A stretch of DNA of 64,000 bases from CAZTHM01 sp041946825 (lineage in GTDB: Bacteria > Acidobacteriota > Terriglobia > UBA7540). Positions 41,376-50,333 of the stretch are shown here, piece after piece; the first letter of the stretch is position 1; every line of letters begins with the position of its first letter. The position numbers were made by a program, and so were the translations under genes. Below the pieces are notes generated by a model, which was given only the letters and a program-made list of their open reading frames with translations, ran no database searches and was not told the origin of the DNA. The DNA lies in the NCBI GenBank assembly GCA_041946825.1, contig JBHGBD010000024.1, positions 1 through 64,000 on the forward strand, in the 5' to 3' direction.

Positions 41376-42383
41376 ATGGCGGCCCCAAAGCTCGGCGCGA
41401 CGTTACGCATGAACAACAACGCAAGCCAAAACGCTGTGGTCGTCAAAGATCTCGAACGCCGGTTCGGAAAGTTCGTGGCCGTCAACCGCGTCAGCTTCGA
41501 GGTAAAGAGGGGCGAGATTTTCGGATTCCTGGGGCCGAATGGCGCGGGGAAGTCCACCACCATTCGCATCCTCTGCGGCATTCTTGCGCCCACGGGCGGC
41601 GCGGGGACGGTGGCGGGCTTCGACATCCGGACCGATGCCGAGCAGATCAAGTCCCACATCGGCTACATGAGTCAGAAGTTTTCGCTGTACGAGGACCTCA
41701 CGGTCGAAGAAAACATCGATTTCTACAGTGGAATCTATCGCCTCCACCCAGAGAAGAAGCAGGAGCGCAAGGAGTGGGTGATCACGATGGCGGGCCTCGG
41801 GGAGCATCGCCACTCACGGACGGCGACCCTCGCAGGAGGATGGAAGCAGCGGCTGGCACTTGGCTGCGCGATCCTGCATGAGCCTCCCATCCTCTTTCTG
41901 GACGAGCCGACCTCCGGCGTCGACCCCATCAGCCGCCGGCAGTTCTGGGACCTGATCTACCAACTCTCCGGCCGGGGGGTCACGGTCTTCGTAACGACGC
42001 ATTACATGGACGAGGCTGAGTACTGTGATCGTATCGGGCTCATCTACCGCGGCGAGTTGATCGCGCTGGGCAGTCCGGGAGAGCTGAAAACCAAACTGAT
42101 GCAAGAAGAAGTGCTGGAGGTCCGCTGCGCCCGGCCGCAGGTCGCCATGGATGAAATTGCACCTCTTCCGGGGGTCAAGGAAGTAGCGCTGTTCGGGCGC
42201 GGCCTGCATGTGGTGGCGGAAGACGGCGAATCGGTAGCGGGCAGAATTCTCGAGCACCTGAGGCAGAAAGACCTTGCCGTGGAAGGGGTCGAGAAGATTG
42301 TCCCTTCGCTCGAAGATGTTTTCGTTTCGCTCATCGCACGCCACGACCGGGCCGTTGAGGCGCAACCGGCGGTGCAACTATGA
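41376..42383 (+). CDS. ABC-2 type exporter ATPase, subunit 2
   Basis: 335 residues (ATG at 41409 is an alternative start). Walker A GPNGAGKST, Q-loop YMSQKFSLYEDLTVEENIDF, signature LAGGWKQRLALGCAI with Trp instead of Met/Gln, Walker B ILFLDEPTSGVDPISRRQFW, switch VFVTTHYMDEAEYC with canonical His. Ends SLEDVFVSLIARHDRAVEAQ. Its last bases overlap the first permease gene (ATGA). Paralogous to the preceding ATPase; having the intact switch His it is probably the fully active partner. Confidence 0.92.
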   Translation: MAAPKLGATLRMNNNASQNAVVVKDLERRFGKFVAVNRVSFEVKRGEIFGFLGPNGAGKSTTIRILCGILAPTGGAGTVAGFDIRTDAEQIKSHIGYMSQKFSLYEDLTVEENIDFYSGIYRLHPEKKQERKEWVITMAGLGEHRHSRTATLAGGWKQRLALGCAILHEPPILFLDEPTSGVDPISRRQFWDLIYQLSGRGVTVFVTTHYMDEAEYCDRIGLIYRGELIALGSPGELKTKLMQEEVLEVRCARPQVAMDEIAPLPGVKEVALFGRGLHVVAEDGESVAGRILEHLRQKDLAVEGVEKIVPSLEDVFVSLIARHDRAVEAQPAVQL

Positions 42384-43513
42384 AGGCGCAGCGCATCAGA
42401 GCCATGGCCCGCAAGGAATTCCTCCATGTTCTGCGCGACCCGCGCAGCCTGGGGATGGCGATTGCGATGCCTATGGTTCTGCTGCTGCTCTTCGGTTATG
42501 CGCTGACACTCGATGTGGACCGGGTGCCGCTCACCGTCTGGGACCAGAGCGAGACAGCAGAGAGCCGTCAACTCATCAGCCTCTTCGCCGGCTCGCGTTA
42601 TTTCTCGCTGCGCTCGCATGTGGGCAATTACCGCGAGGTGGAGCGGGCCATCGATCATCGGGAAGCGCTGATGGCGCTGATCATCCCGCGCGACTTCGCC
42701 GGCAAGGTGGGGAGCGGCCGAGTGGCAGCGGTCCAGTTGATCGTGGACGGAAGTGACTCGAATACGGCCACGATCGCGATCGGCTACGCCACGGCGGTGG
42801 CGAAGGGCTACGCGGAGGAGGTGAGCTTGCATGAGGTCCGGCGGCTGGGCGGACCTGTGCTGCAAACGCCACTCGAACTACGGCCGCGGGTGTGGTTTAA
42901 CGAGGAAATGCAATCGCGGAACTATATCATCCCCGGCCTCATTGCCGTCCTCATGATGATCATCGCCGCGCTTCTCACCTCGCTCACAGTCGCGCGCGAA
43001 TGGGAACGAGGCACAATGGAGCAACTCATCTCGACCCCCGTTAAAGGGTTCGAGCTGATCCTGGGCAAGTTAGCGCCCTACTTCGCGGTGGGCATGGTGG
43101 ATGTCGTGCTCGCCGTGCTGATGGGCGAGTTCCTTTTTCGCGTCCCGCTGCGCGGAAGCGTGGCTCTACTCTTCACCCAGACGGCAATCTTTCTGGTGGG
43201 AGCTCTGGGGATGGGCATGGTCATCAGCATTGTCGCCAAAAACCAGCTGGTGGCCAACCAATTGGCCATGGTGCTGACATTCCTGCCCGCCTTTATTCTT
43301 TCCGGCCTCATCTACGCCATCGGCAACATGCCGCCGGTGGTGCGGCTCATCACCTATTTTGTCCCCGCCCGCTATCTGGTGACGCTGGTTAAGGGAATCT
43401 ATATGAAGGGCGTGGGAGTCCGAATCCTGATCGGCGAGGGCGCACTGCTGGTCATCTTCGCCACGGCGATGCTCATCCTCGCCAACGCCCGGTTCAAGAA
43501 AAAGCTGGTGTGA
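42380..43513 (+). CDS. ABC-2 type permease, subunit 1
   Basis: 377 residues. N-terminal helix with the ABC-2 motif RKEFLHVLRDPRSLGMAIAM, a large periplasmic domain (residues ~45-165, including QLIVDGSDSNTATIAIGYAT), then five helices: IPGLIAVLMMIIAALLTSLT, the conserved REWERGTMEQLISTPVKGFE cytoplasmic loop, VALLFTQTAIFLVGALGMGM, VLTFLPAFILSGLIYAIGNM and a last helix ending ILANARFKKKLV. YbhS/YhhJ-type. Start and stop both overlap neighbouring genes. Confidence 0.92.
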   Translation: MKAQRIRAMARKEFLHVLRDPRSLGMAIAMPMVLLLLFGYALTLDVDRVPLTVWDQSETAESRQLISLFAGSRYFSLRSHVGNYREVERAIDHREALMALIIPRDFAGKVGSGRVAAVQLIVDGSDSNTATIAIGYATAVAKGYAEEVSLHEVRRLGGPVLQTPLELRPRVWFNEEMQSRNYIIPGLIAVLMMIIAALLTSLTVAREWERGTMEQLISTPVKGFELILGKLAPYFAVGMVDVVLAVLMGEFLFRVPLRGSVALLFTQTAIFLVGALGMGMVISIVAKNQLVANQLAMVLTFLPAFILSGLIYAIGNMPPVVRLITYFVPARYLVTLVKGIYMKGVGVRILIGEGALLVIFATAMLILANARFKKKLV

Positions 43514-44646
43514 GCATGTCCGACCGCATCCGTCAAATGCTGATCAAGGAATTCATCCAGGTTCTGCGCGACCGGCGGATGAAGGCCATCATCTTCGTTA
43601 TGCCGCTTGTGCAGCTGTTGGTTTTCGGTTACGTCGTGACCACCGACGTGAATCGAATCACCACCGCTGTGTACGATCTCGATGCGAGTGGAGCGAGCCG
43701 CGAAGTGGTGAGCCGCTTCCGCGACTCCGGATACTTCGAGATACGCGAGTATGTAGGGAGCGAAGAACGCGCGCGGGAATTGCTCGACCGCAGCAAGGTT
43801 ACCGCGCTCCTCCGCATGGACAAGGGTTTCGAGGAGGACCTGCGCGCCGGGCGTACGGCGCAGATTCAGCTCATCCTCGACGGCACCGACTCGAATACTG
43901 CCGGCATCGTCATGAACTACGCGGCGGCCATCGTGAACCGCTATTCGGAAGAACTGCTGAGGCAGCGGTCCGCGCGGCTGCTGGGAGCGGTAAAGCGGCC
44001 CGGGACCGTGGAACTGTTGACGCGCGCCTGGTTCAATGAAAACCTGGAAAGCCGCCACTTTTACGTCCCCGGCGTCATCGTCATCATTGTCACGCTGGTG
44101 ACCCTGCTGCTCACCAGCATGGCGGTCGTGCGCGAGAAAGAAATCGGCACCATGGAGCAGATCCTGGTGACGCCCATTCGTCCCGCGGAGTTCATTGTTG
44201 GCAAAACCCTGCCCTTCGCGCTGGTGAGCTTTTTGGATGTTCTGATGGTTACGGCAGTGGGGGTGCTTTGGTTTGGCGTGCCGGTCCGCGGAAGCCTGGT
44301 ACTGCTATTGTTCTCAACCGGCCTGTTCCTGCTGACCGCGCTCGGCATCGGCCTGCTGATTTCGACCATCAGCCAAACCCAGCAGCAGGCGATGATGAGC
44401 ACGTTTTTCTTCTACATGCCGGCGATGCTGCTCTCAGGCTTCATGTTCCCCATCGCCAACATGCCCCGGCCGGTCCAATGGCTGACTTATCTGAATCCCA
44501 TGCGTTATTTCCTGGTGATAATTCGTGAGTCGTTCTTGAAGGGCGTAGGCGTGAGCGTACTCTGGCCGGAGATGCTCGCCCTAATGAGTATCGGAGTCGC
44601 GACGCTCTGGCTTGCCTCGAGGCGATTCAGCAAGACACTGGCATAG
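43510..44646 (+). CDS. ABC-2 type permease, subunit 2
   Basis: 378 residues from a GTG overlapping the previous stop (ATG at 43516 possible). Same plan as subunit 1: KEFIQVLRDRRMKAIIFVMP, periplasmic domain with IQLILDGTDSNTAGIVMNYA, then VIVIIVTLVTLLLTSMAVVR, REKEIGTMEQILVTPIRPAE, GLFLLTALGIGLLISTISQT, FFYMPAMLLSGFMFPIANMP, terminal helix. YbhR-type partner, forming a heterodimeric channel. Last gene of the efflux operon; export of a lipophilic drug-like compound is inferred from the family. Confidence 0.92.
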   Translation: MSMSDRIRQMLIKEFIQVLRDRRMKAIIFVMPLVQLLVFGYVVTTDVNRITTAVYDLDASGASREVVSRFRDSGYFEIREYVGSEERARELLDRSKVTALLRMDKGFEEDLRAGRTAQIQLILDGTDSNTAGIVMNYAAAIVNRYSEELLRQRSARLLGAVKRPGTVELLTRAWFNENLESRHFYVPGVIVIIVTLVTLLLTSMAVVREKEIGTMEQILVTPIRPAEFIVGKTLPFALVSFLDVLMVTAVGVLWFGVPVRGSLVLLLFSTGLFLLTALGIGLLISTISQTQQQAMMSTFFFYMPAMLLSGFMFPIANMPRPVQWLTYLNPMRYFLVIIRESFLKGVGVSVLWPEMLALMSIGVATLWLASRRFSKTLA

Positions 44647-44826
44647 GTGAAGTGCCCGAATGGAAGAATCGCGGCCGAGGAAAGTTGAAGAATCAATAGT
44701 TGATCGAGGCTGTCAGATTTGTGAGAGACCCACGGGAGCCGCGAATAGAGACAAGTTCTGTTTGCCAATCCAGGCAGATGGGACTTGAGTCAGGGACCGC
44801 CTCGCCAGCTCCCCCTTCCGCCGGGC

Positions 44827-47073
44827 CTACGCAAGGTCGTAGCGGTCCAGATTCATCACCTTGTTCCATGCCGCCACGAAATCCTTCACAAACGTCTCCT
44901 TCGAGTCGTCACACGCGTAGGCTTCCGCGATCGCCCGGAGCTGGGAGTTCGAGCCAAAGACAAGGTCAACACGCGTGCCGGTCCACTTGAGCTTGCCCGT
45001 CGCGCGATCGCGTCCCTCAAACACGCCTTCGGATGTCGGGGAGGCCTGCCACGTCGTATTCATGTCGAGGAGGTTGACGAAGAAATCATTCGTCAGTGTC
45101 CCGGGTCGATGGGTGAAGACGCCGTGTTTCGACTGCCCGAAGTTGGCATTGAGGGCGCGCATGCCGCCGACCAGAACCGTCATTTCGGGAGCAGTCAGCG
45201 TGAGCAACTCCGCCCGATCCACCAGCCGCTCCTCCGCCGATCTCGCGTCTCCGTTGCGGAGGTAATTGCGGAAGCCGTCTGCGGTCAGCTCGAGCACGGC
45301 GAATGATTGCACATCAGTCTGCCTTTGCGAGGCATCCGTGCGCCCCGGAGAGAAAGGAACCTGGATGTTGTGCCCGGCCTTCTTCGCGGCCTCCTCGATG
45401 GCTGTGCATCCGCCCAGCACGATCAGGTCGGCCAGCGAAACCTGCTTCTTCCCGCTGGACTTCGAGCTGTTGAATTCTTTCTGTATCGCCTTCAGTTTCT
45501 TCAGCACCTTTGCCAGCGCGGCCGGCTGGTTCACTTCCCAATCCTTTTGCGGCGCCAGGCTGATGCGCGCGCCGTTCGCCCCACCGCGCTTGTCGGAGCC
45601 GCGGAACGTCGACGCCGACGCCCAGGCCGTCGTGACCAGTTCGGAAATCGACAGGCCGGATTTGAGGATCCTGGCCTTCAGAGCAGCAATGTCCTGCTTC
45701 CCGATGAGCTTGTGATCCACAGGCGGTACGGGGTCCTGCCACAACTGTGGCGCTTTGGGAACGAGCGGGCCAAGGTACCGAGAGATGGGTCCCATGTCGC
45801 GGTGCGTCAGCTTGAACCATGCCTTGGCGAACGCTTCGGCGAACTCGTCCGGATGCTCGTAGAAGCGCCGTGAAATCTTCTCGTAGGCGGGGTCGAACCG
45901 CAGCGACAAGTCGGTAGTCAACATGGTCGGCAGGTGCTTCTTCGACCGATCGTGCGCGTCCGGAACCGTTGCGTCGGCCCCCTTGGCGACCCACTGATGG
46001 GCGCCCGCCGGGCTCTTGGTCAGTTCCCATTCGTAGCCGAACAGGTTCGCGAAGAAGTTGTTGTTCCACTTGGTAGGCGTCGTGGTCCAAGTGACTTCCA
46101 GGCCGCTGCCGATCGCGTCGCCGCCGCTGCCGCTTCGGTAAGTGCTCTTCCACCCGAGGCCCTGCTCCTCGATAGGTGCGCCCTCCGGTTCGGGGCCGAC
46201 ATACTTCTTCGGATCGGCCGCGCCGTGCGTTTTGCCGAAGGTGTGCCCGCCGGCTATCAGCGCCACGGTCTCCTCGTCATTCATCGCCATGCGTGCGAAC
46301 GTCTCCCGGATATCCCGCGCCGCGGCGACGGGATCCGGCTTGCCATTGGGCCCTTCCGGATTCACGTAAATCAGGCCCATCTGAACCGCGGCCAGTGGAT
46401 TCTCAAGTTCACGATCGCCCCGGTAGCGTTTGTCCGCCAGCCATTCGCCCTCCGGCCCCCAGTAAATGTCCTCTTCCGGTTCCCAGACGTCTTCGCGGCC
46501 GCCGCCGAATCCGAAAGTCTTGAAACCCATCGACTCCAAGGCGACGTTGCCGGCGAGAATCATGAGGTCGCCCCAGGAGATCTTCCGGCCATACTTCTGC
46601 TTGATCGGCCAGAGCAACCGGCGCGCCTTATCGAGGTTCACGTTGTCGGGCCAGCTATTGAGCGGCGCGAATCGCTGTGAGCCGGAGCCTGCTCCGCCGC
46701 GACCGTCGGCGATGCGGTAGGTGCCGGCGCTGTGCCACGCCATACGAATGAAGAGCGGTCCGTAGTGGCCAAAGTCGGCCGGCCACCAGGCCTGAGAATT
46801 CGTCATCAAGGCGTGCAGGTCCTTGATCACGGCGTCCAGGTCAAGACTTTTGAATGCTTTGGCGTAATTGAACTTCTTGCCCATCGGATTCGACAGGTCG
46901 GAGTGCTGATGCAGGATTTTCAGGTTTAACTGATTCGGCCACCAGTCCGCATTGGTTACGGCCTCGGTCGCCGCGTGTCGGTGACCCACGACCGGGCACT
47001 TGCTTTCGGCTGACAAGCTTTGCTCCTGATGAACGGGGGCGCCCGCCCCCGCCATAGCAACTTTATTGTCCAT
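44827..47073 (-). CDS. katG: Catalase-peroxidase
   Basis: 748 residues, full length, start at 47073 fixed by GGAGGA upstream. Distal haem pocket GPLFIRMAWHSAGTYRIADG with catalytic Arg, Trp and His; Tyr of the Met-Tyr-Trp adduct in LIYVNPEGPNG; proximal His in ALIAGGHTFGKTHGA. The degenerate C-terminal duplicate domain is present (LIVLGGCTAIEEAAKKAGH) through VLGSNSQL-like VFGSNSQLRAIAEAYACDD. Decomposes hydrogen peroxide in the cytoplasm. Directly downstream of the PerR-type regulator, with 85 bases between, so induced by peroxide. Confidence 0.97.
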   Translation of the reverse strand: MDNKVAMAGAGAPVHQEQSLSAESKCPVVGHRHAATEAVTNADWWPNQLNLKILHQHSDLSNPMGKKFNYAKAFKSLDLDAVIKDLHALMTNSQAWWPADFGHYGPLFIRMAWHSAGTYRIADGRGGAGSGSQRFAPLNSWPDNVNLDKARRLLWPIKQKYGRKISWGDLMILAGNVALESMGFKTFGFGGGREDVWEPEEDIYWGPEGEWLADKRYRGDRELENPLAAVQMGLIYVNPEGPNGKPDPVAAARDIRETFARMAMNDEETVALIAGGHTFGKTHGAADPKKYVGPEPEGAPIEEQGLGWKSTYRSGSGGDAIGSGLEVTWTTTPTKWNNNFFANLFGYEWELTKSPAGAHQWVAKGADATVPDAHDRSKKHLPTMLTTDLSLRFDPAYEKISRRFYEHPDEFAEAFAKAWFKLTHRDMGPISRYLGPLVPKAPQLWQDPVPPVDHKLIGKQDIAALKARILKSGLSISELVTTAWASASTFRGSDKRGGANGARISLAPQKDWEVNQPAALAKVLKKLKAIQKEFNSSKSSGKKQVSLADLIVLGGCTAIEEAAKKAGHNIQVPFSPGRTDASQRQTDVQSFAVLELTADGFRNYLRNGDARSAEERLVDRAELLTLTAPEMTVLVGGMRALNANFGQSKHGVFTHRPGTLTNDFFVNLLDMNTTWQASPTSEGVFEGRDRATGKLKWTGTRVDLVFGSNSQLRAIAEAYACDDSKETFVKDFVAAWNKVMNLDRYDLA

Positions 47074-47158
47074 GTATTCCTCCGAATGACTTTTTAGTTC
47101 GCGCCATCGCCGGCGGCCGTGCTTTCCGGCGCGCGTCATAATTTCCAAACCTGAACTT

Positions 47159-47593
47159 CTACGCCACTGAGCGGGAAGCGTGCCGCGCCGCGCACTTCAC
47201 GCAGAGCCCGCGGAAAATGAGCTCGCACTCGCGGAGAATCCGCTTGCCCAGGGAACTCGAAGGAGGCCTGCGCACGTTGTACCACTCCATGTCCTCGACG
47301 TTTCCGCAGCGGTCGCAGATGAAGTGGTGATGCCGCAGGTTTTTCGCATCGAAACGCGCCGCCCGGCCTTCGACGGCCACTTCGCGCACCAGACCCGCCT
47401 CCACCAAGTCCCGCAGATTGTTGTAAGTCGTGGCCCTTGAACAGCGCGGATCGGCGCGATTCACGGCTTCGAAGATTTCCGCAGCCGTGGGATGGCTGGT
47501 GTGCTCCAGCAAAAATGCCATTACGGCGTAGCGCTGTGGCGTACACCGCAATCCGCTACCCTCCAGGGATTTTCGAATCGTCTCGGCATCCAT
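47159..47593 (-). CDS. perR: Fur-family peroxide-type repressor
   Basis: 144 residues. Winged helix with CTPQRYAVMAFLLEH, HPTAAEIFEAVNRADP and SRATTYNNLRDLVEAGLVRE, then the metal domain with regulatory His in RHHHFICDRCG and two structural-zinc CxxC pairs, CDRC and CVKC. Pairing with katG, and the PerR-type box over its own promoter, favour PerR over Fur or Zur. As in PerR, Fe-catalysed oxidation of a metal-binding His would release DNA and derepress katG. Gene order perR-katG, same strand. Confidence 0.88.
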   Translation of the reverse strand: MDAETIRKSLEGSGLRCTPQRYAVMAFLLEHTSHPTAAEIFEAVNRADPRCSRATTYNNLRDLVEAGLVREVAVEGRAARFDAKNLRHHHFICDRCGNVEDMEWYNVRRPPSSSLGKRILRECELIFRGLCVKCAARHASRSVA

Positions 47594-47600
47594 GAAGGGC

Positions 47601-47631
47601 TTAGACTAAATCTAATGTGATATTTTGTCAA
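47601..47631 (-). promoter_or_regulatory. perR promoter with PerR box
   Basis: On the minus strand: TTGACA (47631-47626), 17-base spacer, TAGTCT as -10. The inverted repeat TTAGACTAAATCTAA (47601-47615; TTAGA...TCTAA arms, like the PerR box TTATAATNATTATAA) covers the -10 and ends 8 bases before the perR ATG. Predicts autorepression and co-control of katG. Confidence 0.8.
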
Positions 47632-47737
47632 GGCATCTGCCGGCGGGCAATCCTCGACTCCGGCATGGCGGCGCCAATCCGCAATCTGCGAAAGAGATTG
47701 ACGAGAGAGAAACAGCGCAAGTCTTGCAGAATGTTGG

Positions 47738-47812
47738 GGTGAGCGACGGGATTCGAACCCGCGACGTCCAGATCCACAGTCTGGCGCTCTACCAAGCTGA
47801 GCTACGCTCACC
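47738..47812 (-). tRNA. tRNA-His (GTG anticodon)
   Basis: Full cloverleaf on the minus strand: extra 5' G(-1) typical of tRNA-His at 47812, acceptor GTGAGCG/CGCTCAC, D arm GCTC/GAGC, anticodon stem CCAGA/TCTGG with loop CTGTGGA (anticodon GTG), T arm GCGGGTTCGAATCCCGT, discriminator C, and an encoded CCA extending to 47735. Confidence 0.95.
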
Positions 47813-48033
47813 ACCTCGGCGCGGCATTGACTTGAGGCCTTGTTACCTTTGTAACATCCGGCGGGGAGAACTGTCAACGTCGGCCGGCCACGCAACTGCC
47901 ACTGCAGAGGCGCGGAGATCGCAGAGCCCCCGCCCAGACCTGAAAATCGCCATCACGCTGCCTCGGAGTCTTCTCCGCGGACTCTGCGTCTCGGCGGTGA
48001 GAAAAGGCGGGCACGCTGGTGGACAGCCCGGTG

Positions 48034-48480
48034 TCACTTGCCTTCGACAGGAATCTCCTGCAACTCCGTCGGCTGCTGGCAGCAGACGCAATTGCCCGGC
48101 TCGAGCGCTTCAATGTTGCAGATCTCGCAAAAATATCGAACCCGATAAAGCTTTCCGTCGTGCACCGTGAAGAAGTGATTGACCTTCAGCGAGCCGTCGG
48201 GCTGCGACTCTCCCTCGACGCGGATTTCGCGGTCGGCCAGGCGCTTGTCCTGAAGCGTGTGCAGAAGCCATTCCTCCCGCCCGGAAAGAGGAAGCAACCT
48301 GGCTTTCGTCTTCAGCATTGGCGGAGCGCCGGGCGTTCGGATCAGTTTCCCCTGCAAGGTTACGGATTTGGGCGAAACGTTCTGCGCTGCATGAGCGGAA
48401 GCAACCAGACAACACGCGAAGCAAACGCCACCGATCAAGCCGCGATACAAACTCCCTCCCAGCTTTCTTGCTCCATCCAT
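48034..48480 (-). CDS. Secreted small protein with paired CxxC motifs
   Basis: 148 residues from the ATG at 48480; upstream in-frame Met codons lie in a non-coding CTGCCTACTG-type repeat and are rejected. Signal peptide GLIGGVCFACCLVASAHA. A beta-rich domain follows (KSVTLQGKLIRTPGAPPMLK, TLQDKRLADREIRVEGES, LYRVRYFCEICNIEALEPGN) ending with CVCCQQPTELQEIP. CxIC-x11-CxCC spacing suggests a zinc ribbon or small-metal site; in an exported protein, copper or disulphides are alternatives. No family recognised. Confidence 0.7.
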   Translation of the reverse strand: MDGARKLGGSLYRGLIGGVCFACCLVASAHAAQNVSPKSVTLQGKLIRTPGAPPMLKTKARLLPLSGREEWLLHTLQDKRLADREIRVEGESQPDGSLKVNHFFTVHDGKLYRVRYFCEICNIEALEPGNCVCCQQPTELQEIPVEGK

Positions 48481-48489
48481 CGCACGGCA

Positions 48490-48536
48490 CCCTGCTTTCT
48501 GCCTACTGCCTTCTGCCGACTGCCTACTGTCCTTCA
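48490..48536. repeat. CTGCCTACTGCC-type low-complexity repeat
   Basis: Imperfect reiteration of CTGCCTACTGCCTTCTGCC-like words between two co-directional genes. A related stretch occurs at about 50531-50568. Non-coding filler; function unknown. Confidence 0.6.
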
Positions 48537-49202
48537 CTACGCTCCTTCCCATTTCCCGACCACCGTAATGCCGATGGGCAATTCGCCGCCTTGGCCCGAG
48601 ACCTTGAGTTGCAGGTTCCAATGGCCCATATCGTCTTTGACCACCGAGGGAAAGGTCGCGCCGTCGCTTACCGCGCTCATAACCAGGAACGCCGGGTGCG
48701 GAGTCCCGGAAGCTTGCCGGCTGAGCTTGACCATTTCATCGAAGCTCAGGTCTTTGGTGATTTCGGTATCGGCAGCCACCGGGCTGAGGAGCAGGGCATC
48801 GCGCGTCGCGTAGGCGCCCATGTGCGCGCCGTCCTGGGGAATCAGCGCGTGGCGCAAAACGTAATATCCCGCTTTCACCGGCTGGCCGCGAAAATCCGCG
48901 CCCGCGTTCGGAAAATGCAGCACGCCGACGATCGTGCCGGCAGTGAGTTGTCCGTAGAGAATATCGCCCAGGCCGCCCGCAGCTTGACCAAGCGCGATAC
49001 CCTTGCGCAGCCACACTTCACAAAGGGGACCCTGGTCGCCGACGACGCGCGCGCCCTGCGCGTCGAGGACGTCGACCAAAGCCTTGGGAACATCCGCAGC
49101 GGCGGGAGCGGCCACCGATTCAACCTTGTAGTTGCCTTGTCCCCAGGCCGCCAGGCTGAAGAACAGAAGAGCGGAGAGGGTCAGTCGGAATGATCGCATC
49201 AT
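48537..49202 (-). CDS. Secreted hypothetical protein
   Basis: 221 residues with signal peptide SFRLTLSALLFFSLAAWGQG. The mature part is a mixed alpha/beta domain: LVDVLDAQGARVVGDQGPLC, EVWLRKGIALGQA, GQLTAGTIVGVLHFPNAG, GYYVLRHALIPQDGAHMGAY, LQLKVSGQGGELPIGITVVG. One Cys only. The pattern is familiar from Acidobacteriota secreted proteins of unknown role; I cannot name a family. Co-directional with its neighbours, which are also small secreted proteins. Confidence 0.75.
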   Translation of the reverse strand: MMRSFRLTLSALLFFSLAAWGQGNYKVESVAAPAAADVPKALVDVLDAQGARVVGDQGPLCEVWLRKGIALGQAAGGLGDILYGQLTAGTIVGVLHFPNAGADFRGQPVKAGYYVLRHALIPQDGAHMGAYATRDALLLSPVAADTEITKDLSFDEMVKLSRQASGTPHPAFLVMSAVSDGATFPSVVKDDMGHWNLQLKVSGQGGELPIGITVVGKWEGA

Positions 49203-49240
49203 GAGAAAACCTCCAGCTAGAATTATGATGCAGAAAGCAA

Positions 49241-49278
49241 GAAACGGGAAGTCCGTCGCTCGGCGGACTTCCCGTTTC
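49241..49278. terminator. Long perfect hairpin, probable terminator
   Basis: GAAACGGGAAGTCCG (49241-49255) is perfectly complementary to CGGACTTCCCGTTTC (49264-49278) with an 8-base loop. A 15-bp stem with no T-run of standard length; on the minus strand it follows the DUF1326 gene and the adjacent repeat, so it may terminate that transcript. Confidence 0.65.
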
Positions 49279-49322
49279 TCGTTGCGAGGATCAAGCGAGG
49301 GACAAACTTACAGACCTTAATG

Positions 49323-49439
49323 TGTCATTCTGAGTCCCGATGCACGTTATCGGGACGAAGAATCCGCAGTTGCGTTGCCTTTTGAACAACTGCAGATCCT
49401 TCGCTCCGCCTTCCTGCCGCAGGCGGGCTCAGGATGACA
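49323..49439. repeat. MITE/REP-like element copy 1
   Basis: 117 bases bounded by inverted termini TGTCATTCTGAG and CTCAGGATGACA (11 of 12 match) with internal GAAGAATC and GATCCTTCGCTCCGC. Two short dyads appear inserted just inside the ends: TCCCGAT...ATCGGGA at 49335-49355 and CCGCCT...AGGCGG at 49406-49426. No coding capacity. Confidence 0.75.
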
Positions 49440-49450
49440 AGCGAGGGCGC

Positions 49451-50122
49451 CTACCGCGCGAAGGTTGCGACGAACGCGCTGCGCTTGTCGGCGCGCCGCC
49501 AGACCGTATTCAGCCCCTGTCCGGTAAATGCTTCTTCCAGCGTGAACGCCGGCATCGCATGCGCGACCTCGGTGAGCGGCGGGTAATAGACGAACTCGTT
49601 GCCGCACAGGTGGTCGCCCGCGCAGAGAGACCGGGTCTCGATGCGCGCCAGCTTGCCGGCCACCATCTTGGCGCTAGCGTCGTGATGGGACCCGCTTACT
49701 TCCAGATTGATGGGCGCGGTTTCGACTCGCACCACGTCTGCAAGGAGCTGGCCACCCATGGATTTCGCGAATTCCGTGAGTGCCTGGCGCTGCTGGTTGT
49801 TGGCGCGCTCATCGAGAATCAACACGGACTTGGCCGGATAAGGAGTGTGGTAAGGATCGCCCAGGGTGGCGCTCGCTTTGACCACGGCCACGACACCGAG
49901 GCCGCTGACATCAACCCCTTGCCAGTTTCCGGACTTCACTTTCCAGGCTAGAATCGCCTCGTTGCCCACCAGGCCCACTTCGCCGTTGGCGACGCACGGG
50001 CCGGTGTAAACATCCGCGCTGCGAACTTCCATGTAATCGCCTTGAATGGCCGCCGTCGCCGACAACGCGGCCCCTGCCATGAGCAATAAACCCATGACCC
50101 CTGCGGTTAGAATTCTCCGCAT
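49451..50122 (-). CDS. DUF1326-like secreted protein
   Basis: 223 residues with signal peptide ILTAGVMGLLLMAGAALSAT. The mature start IQGDYMEVRSADVYTGPCVA matches the opening of DUF1326 proteins (GDYLE-R..DVYTGPC.AN), followed by GLVGNEAILAWKVKSGNWQG, GLGVVAVVKASATLGDPYHT, VLILDERANNQQRQALTEFA and the Cys pair in SLCAGDHLCGNEF. The family's biochemical role is unknown; some members bind metals or occur with electron-transfer genes. Exported to the periplasm. Confidence 0.75.
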   Translation of the reverse strand: MRRILTAGVMGLLLMAGAALSATAAIQGDYMEVRSADVYTGPCVANGEVGLVGNEAILAWKVKSGNWQGVDVSGLGVVAVVKASATLGDPYHTPYPAKSVLILDERANNQQRQALTEFAKSMGGQLLADVVRVETAPINLEVSGSHHDASAKMVAGKLARIETRSLCAGDHLCGNEFVYYPPLTEVAHAMPAFTLEEAFTGQGLNTVWRRADKRSAFVATFAR

Positions 50123-50333
50123 GTTGTGTACCTCCCTTGCCTGTCTTTGGTCGCCCTTGACCAGTTCTTATGATACGCGAGAAGGGAAGCAGCATCAACC
50201 CGAAATTCTACCGCTCGTTTGGCCTGCGGATTATTCGGCGACGCTGGAGGAGCACTCCAGATGCCATGAACGGTCGGAAAGGGTTCGCCCGCGAGCCCCC
50301 GAACTGCAGCGGCGATCTGCGGTCGCCGGTCAG
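50123..50333. other. Intergenic region upstream of the DUF1326 gene
   Basis: 211 bases before the next repeat element; no supported gene. It should hold the promoter of the 49451-50122 gene on the minus strand. Confidence 0.35.
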
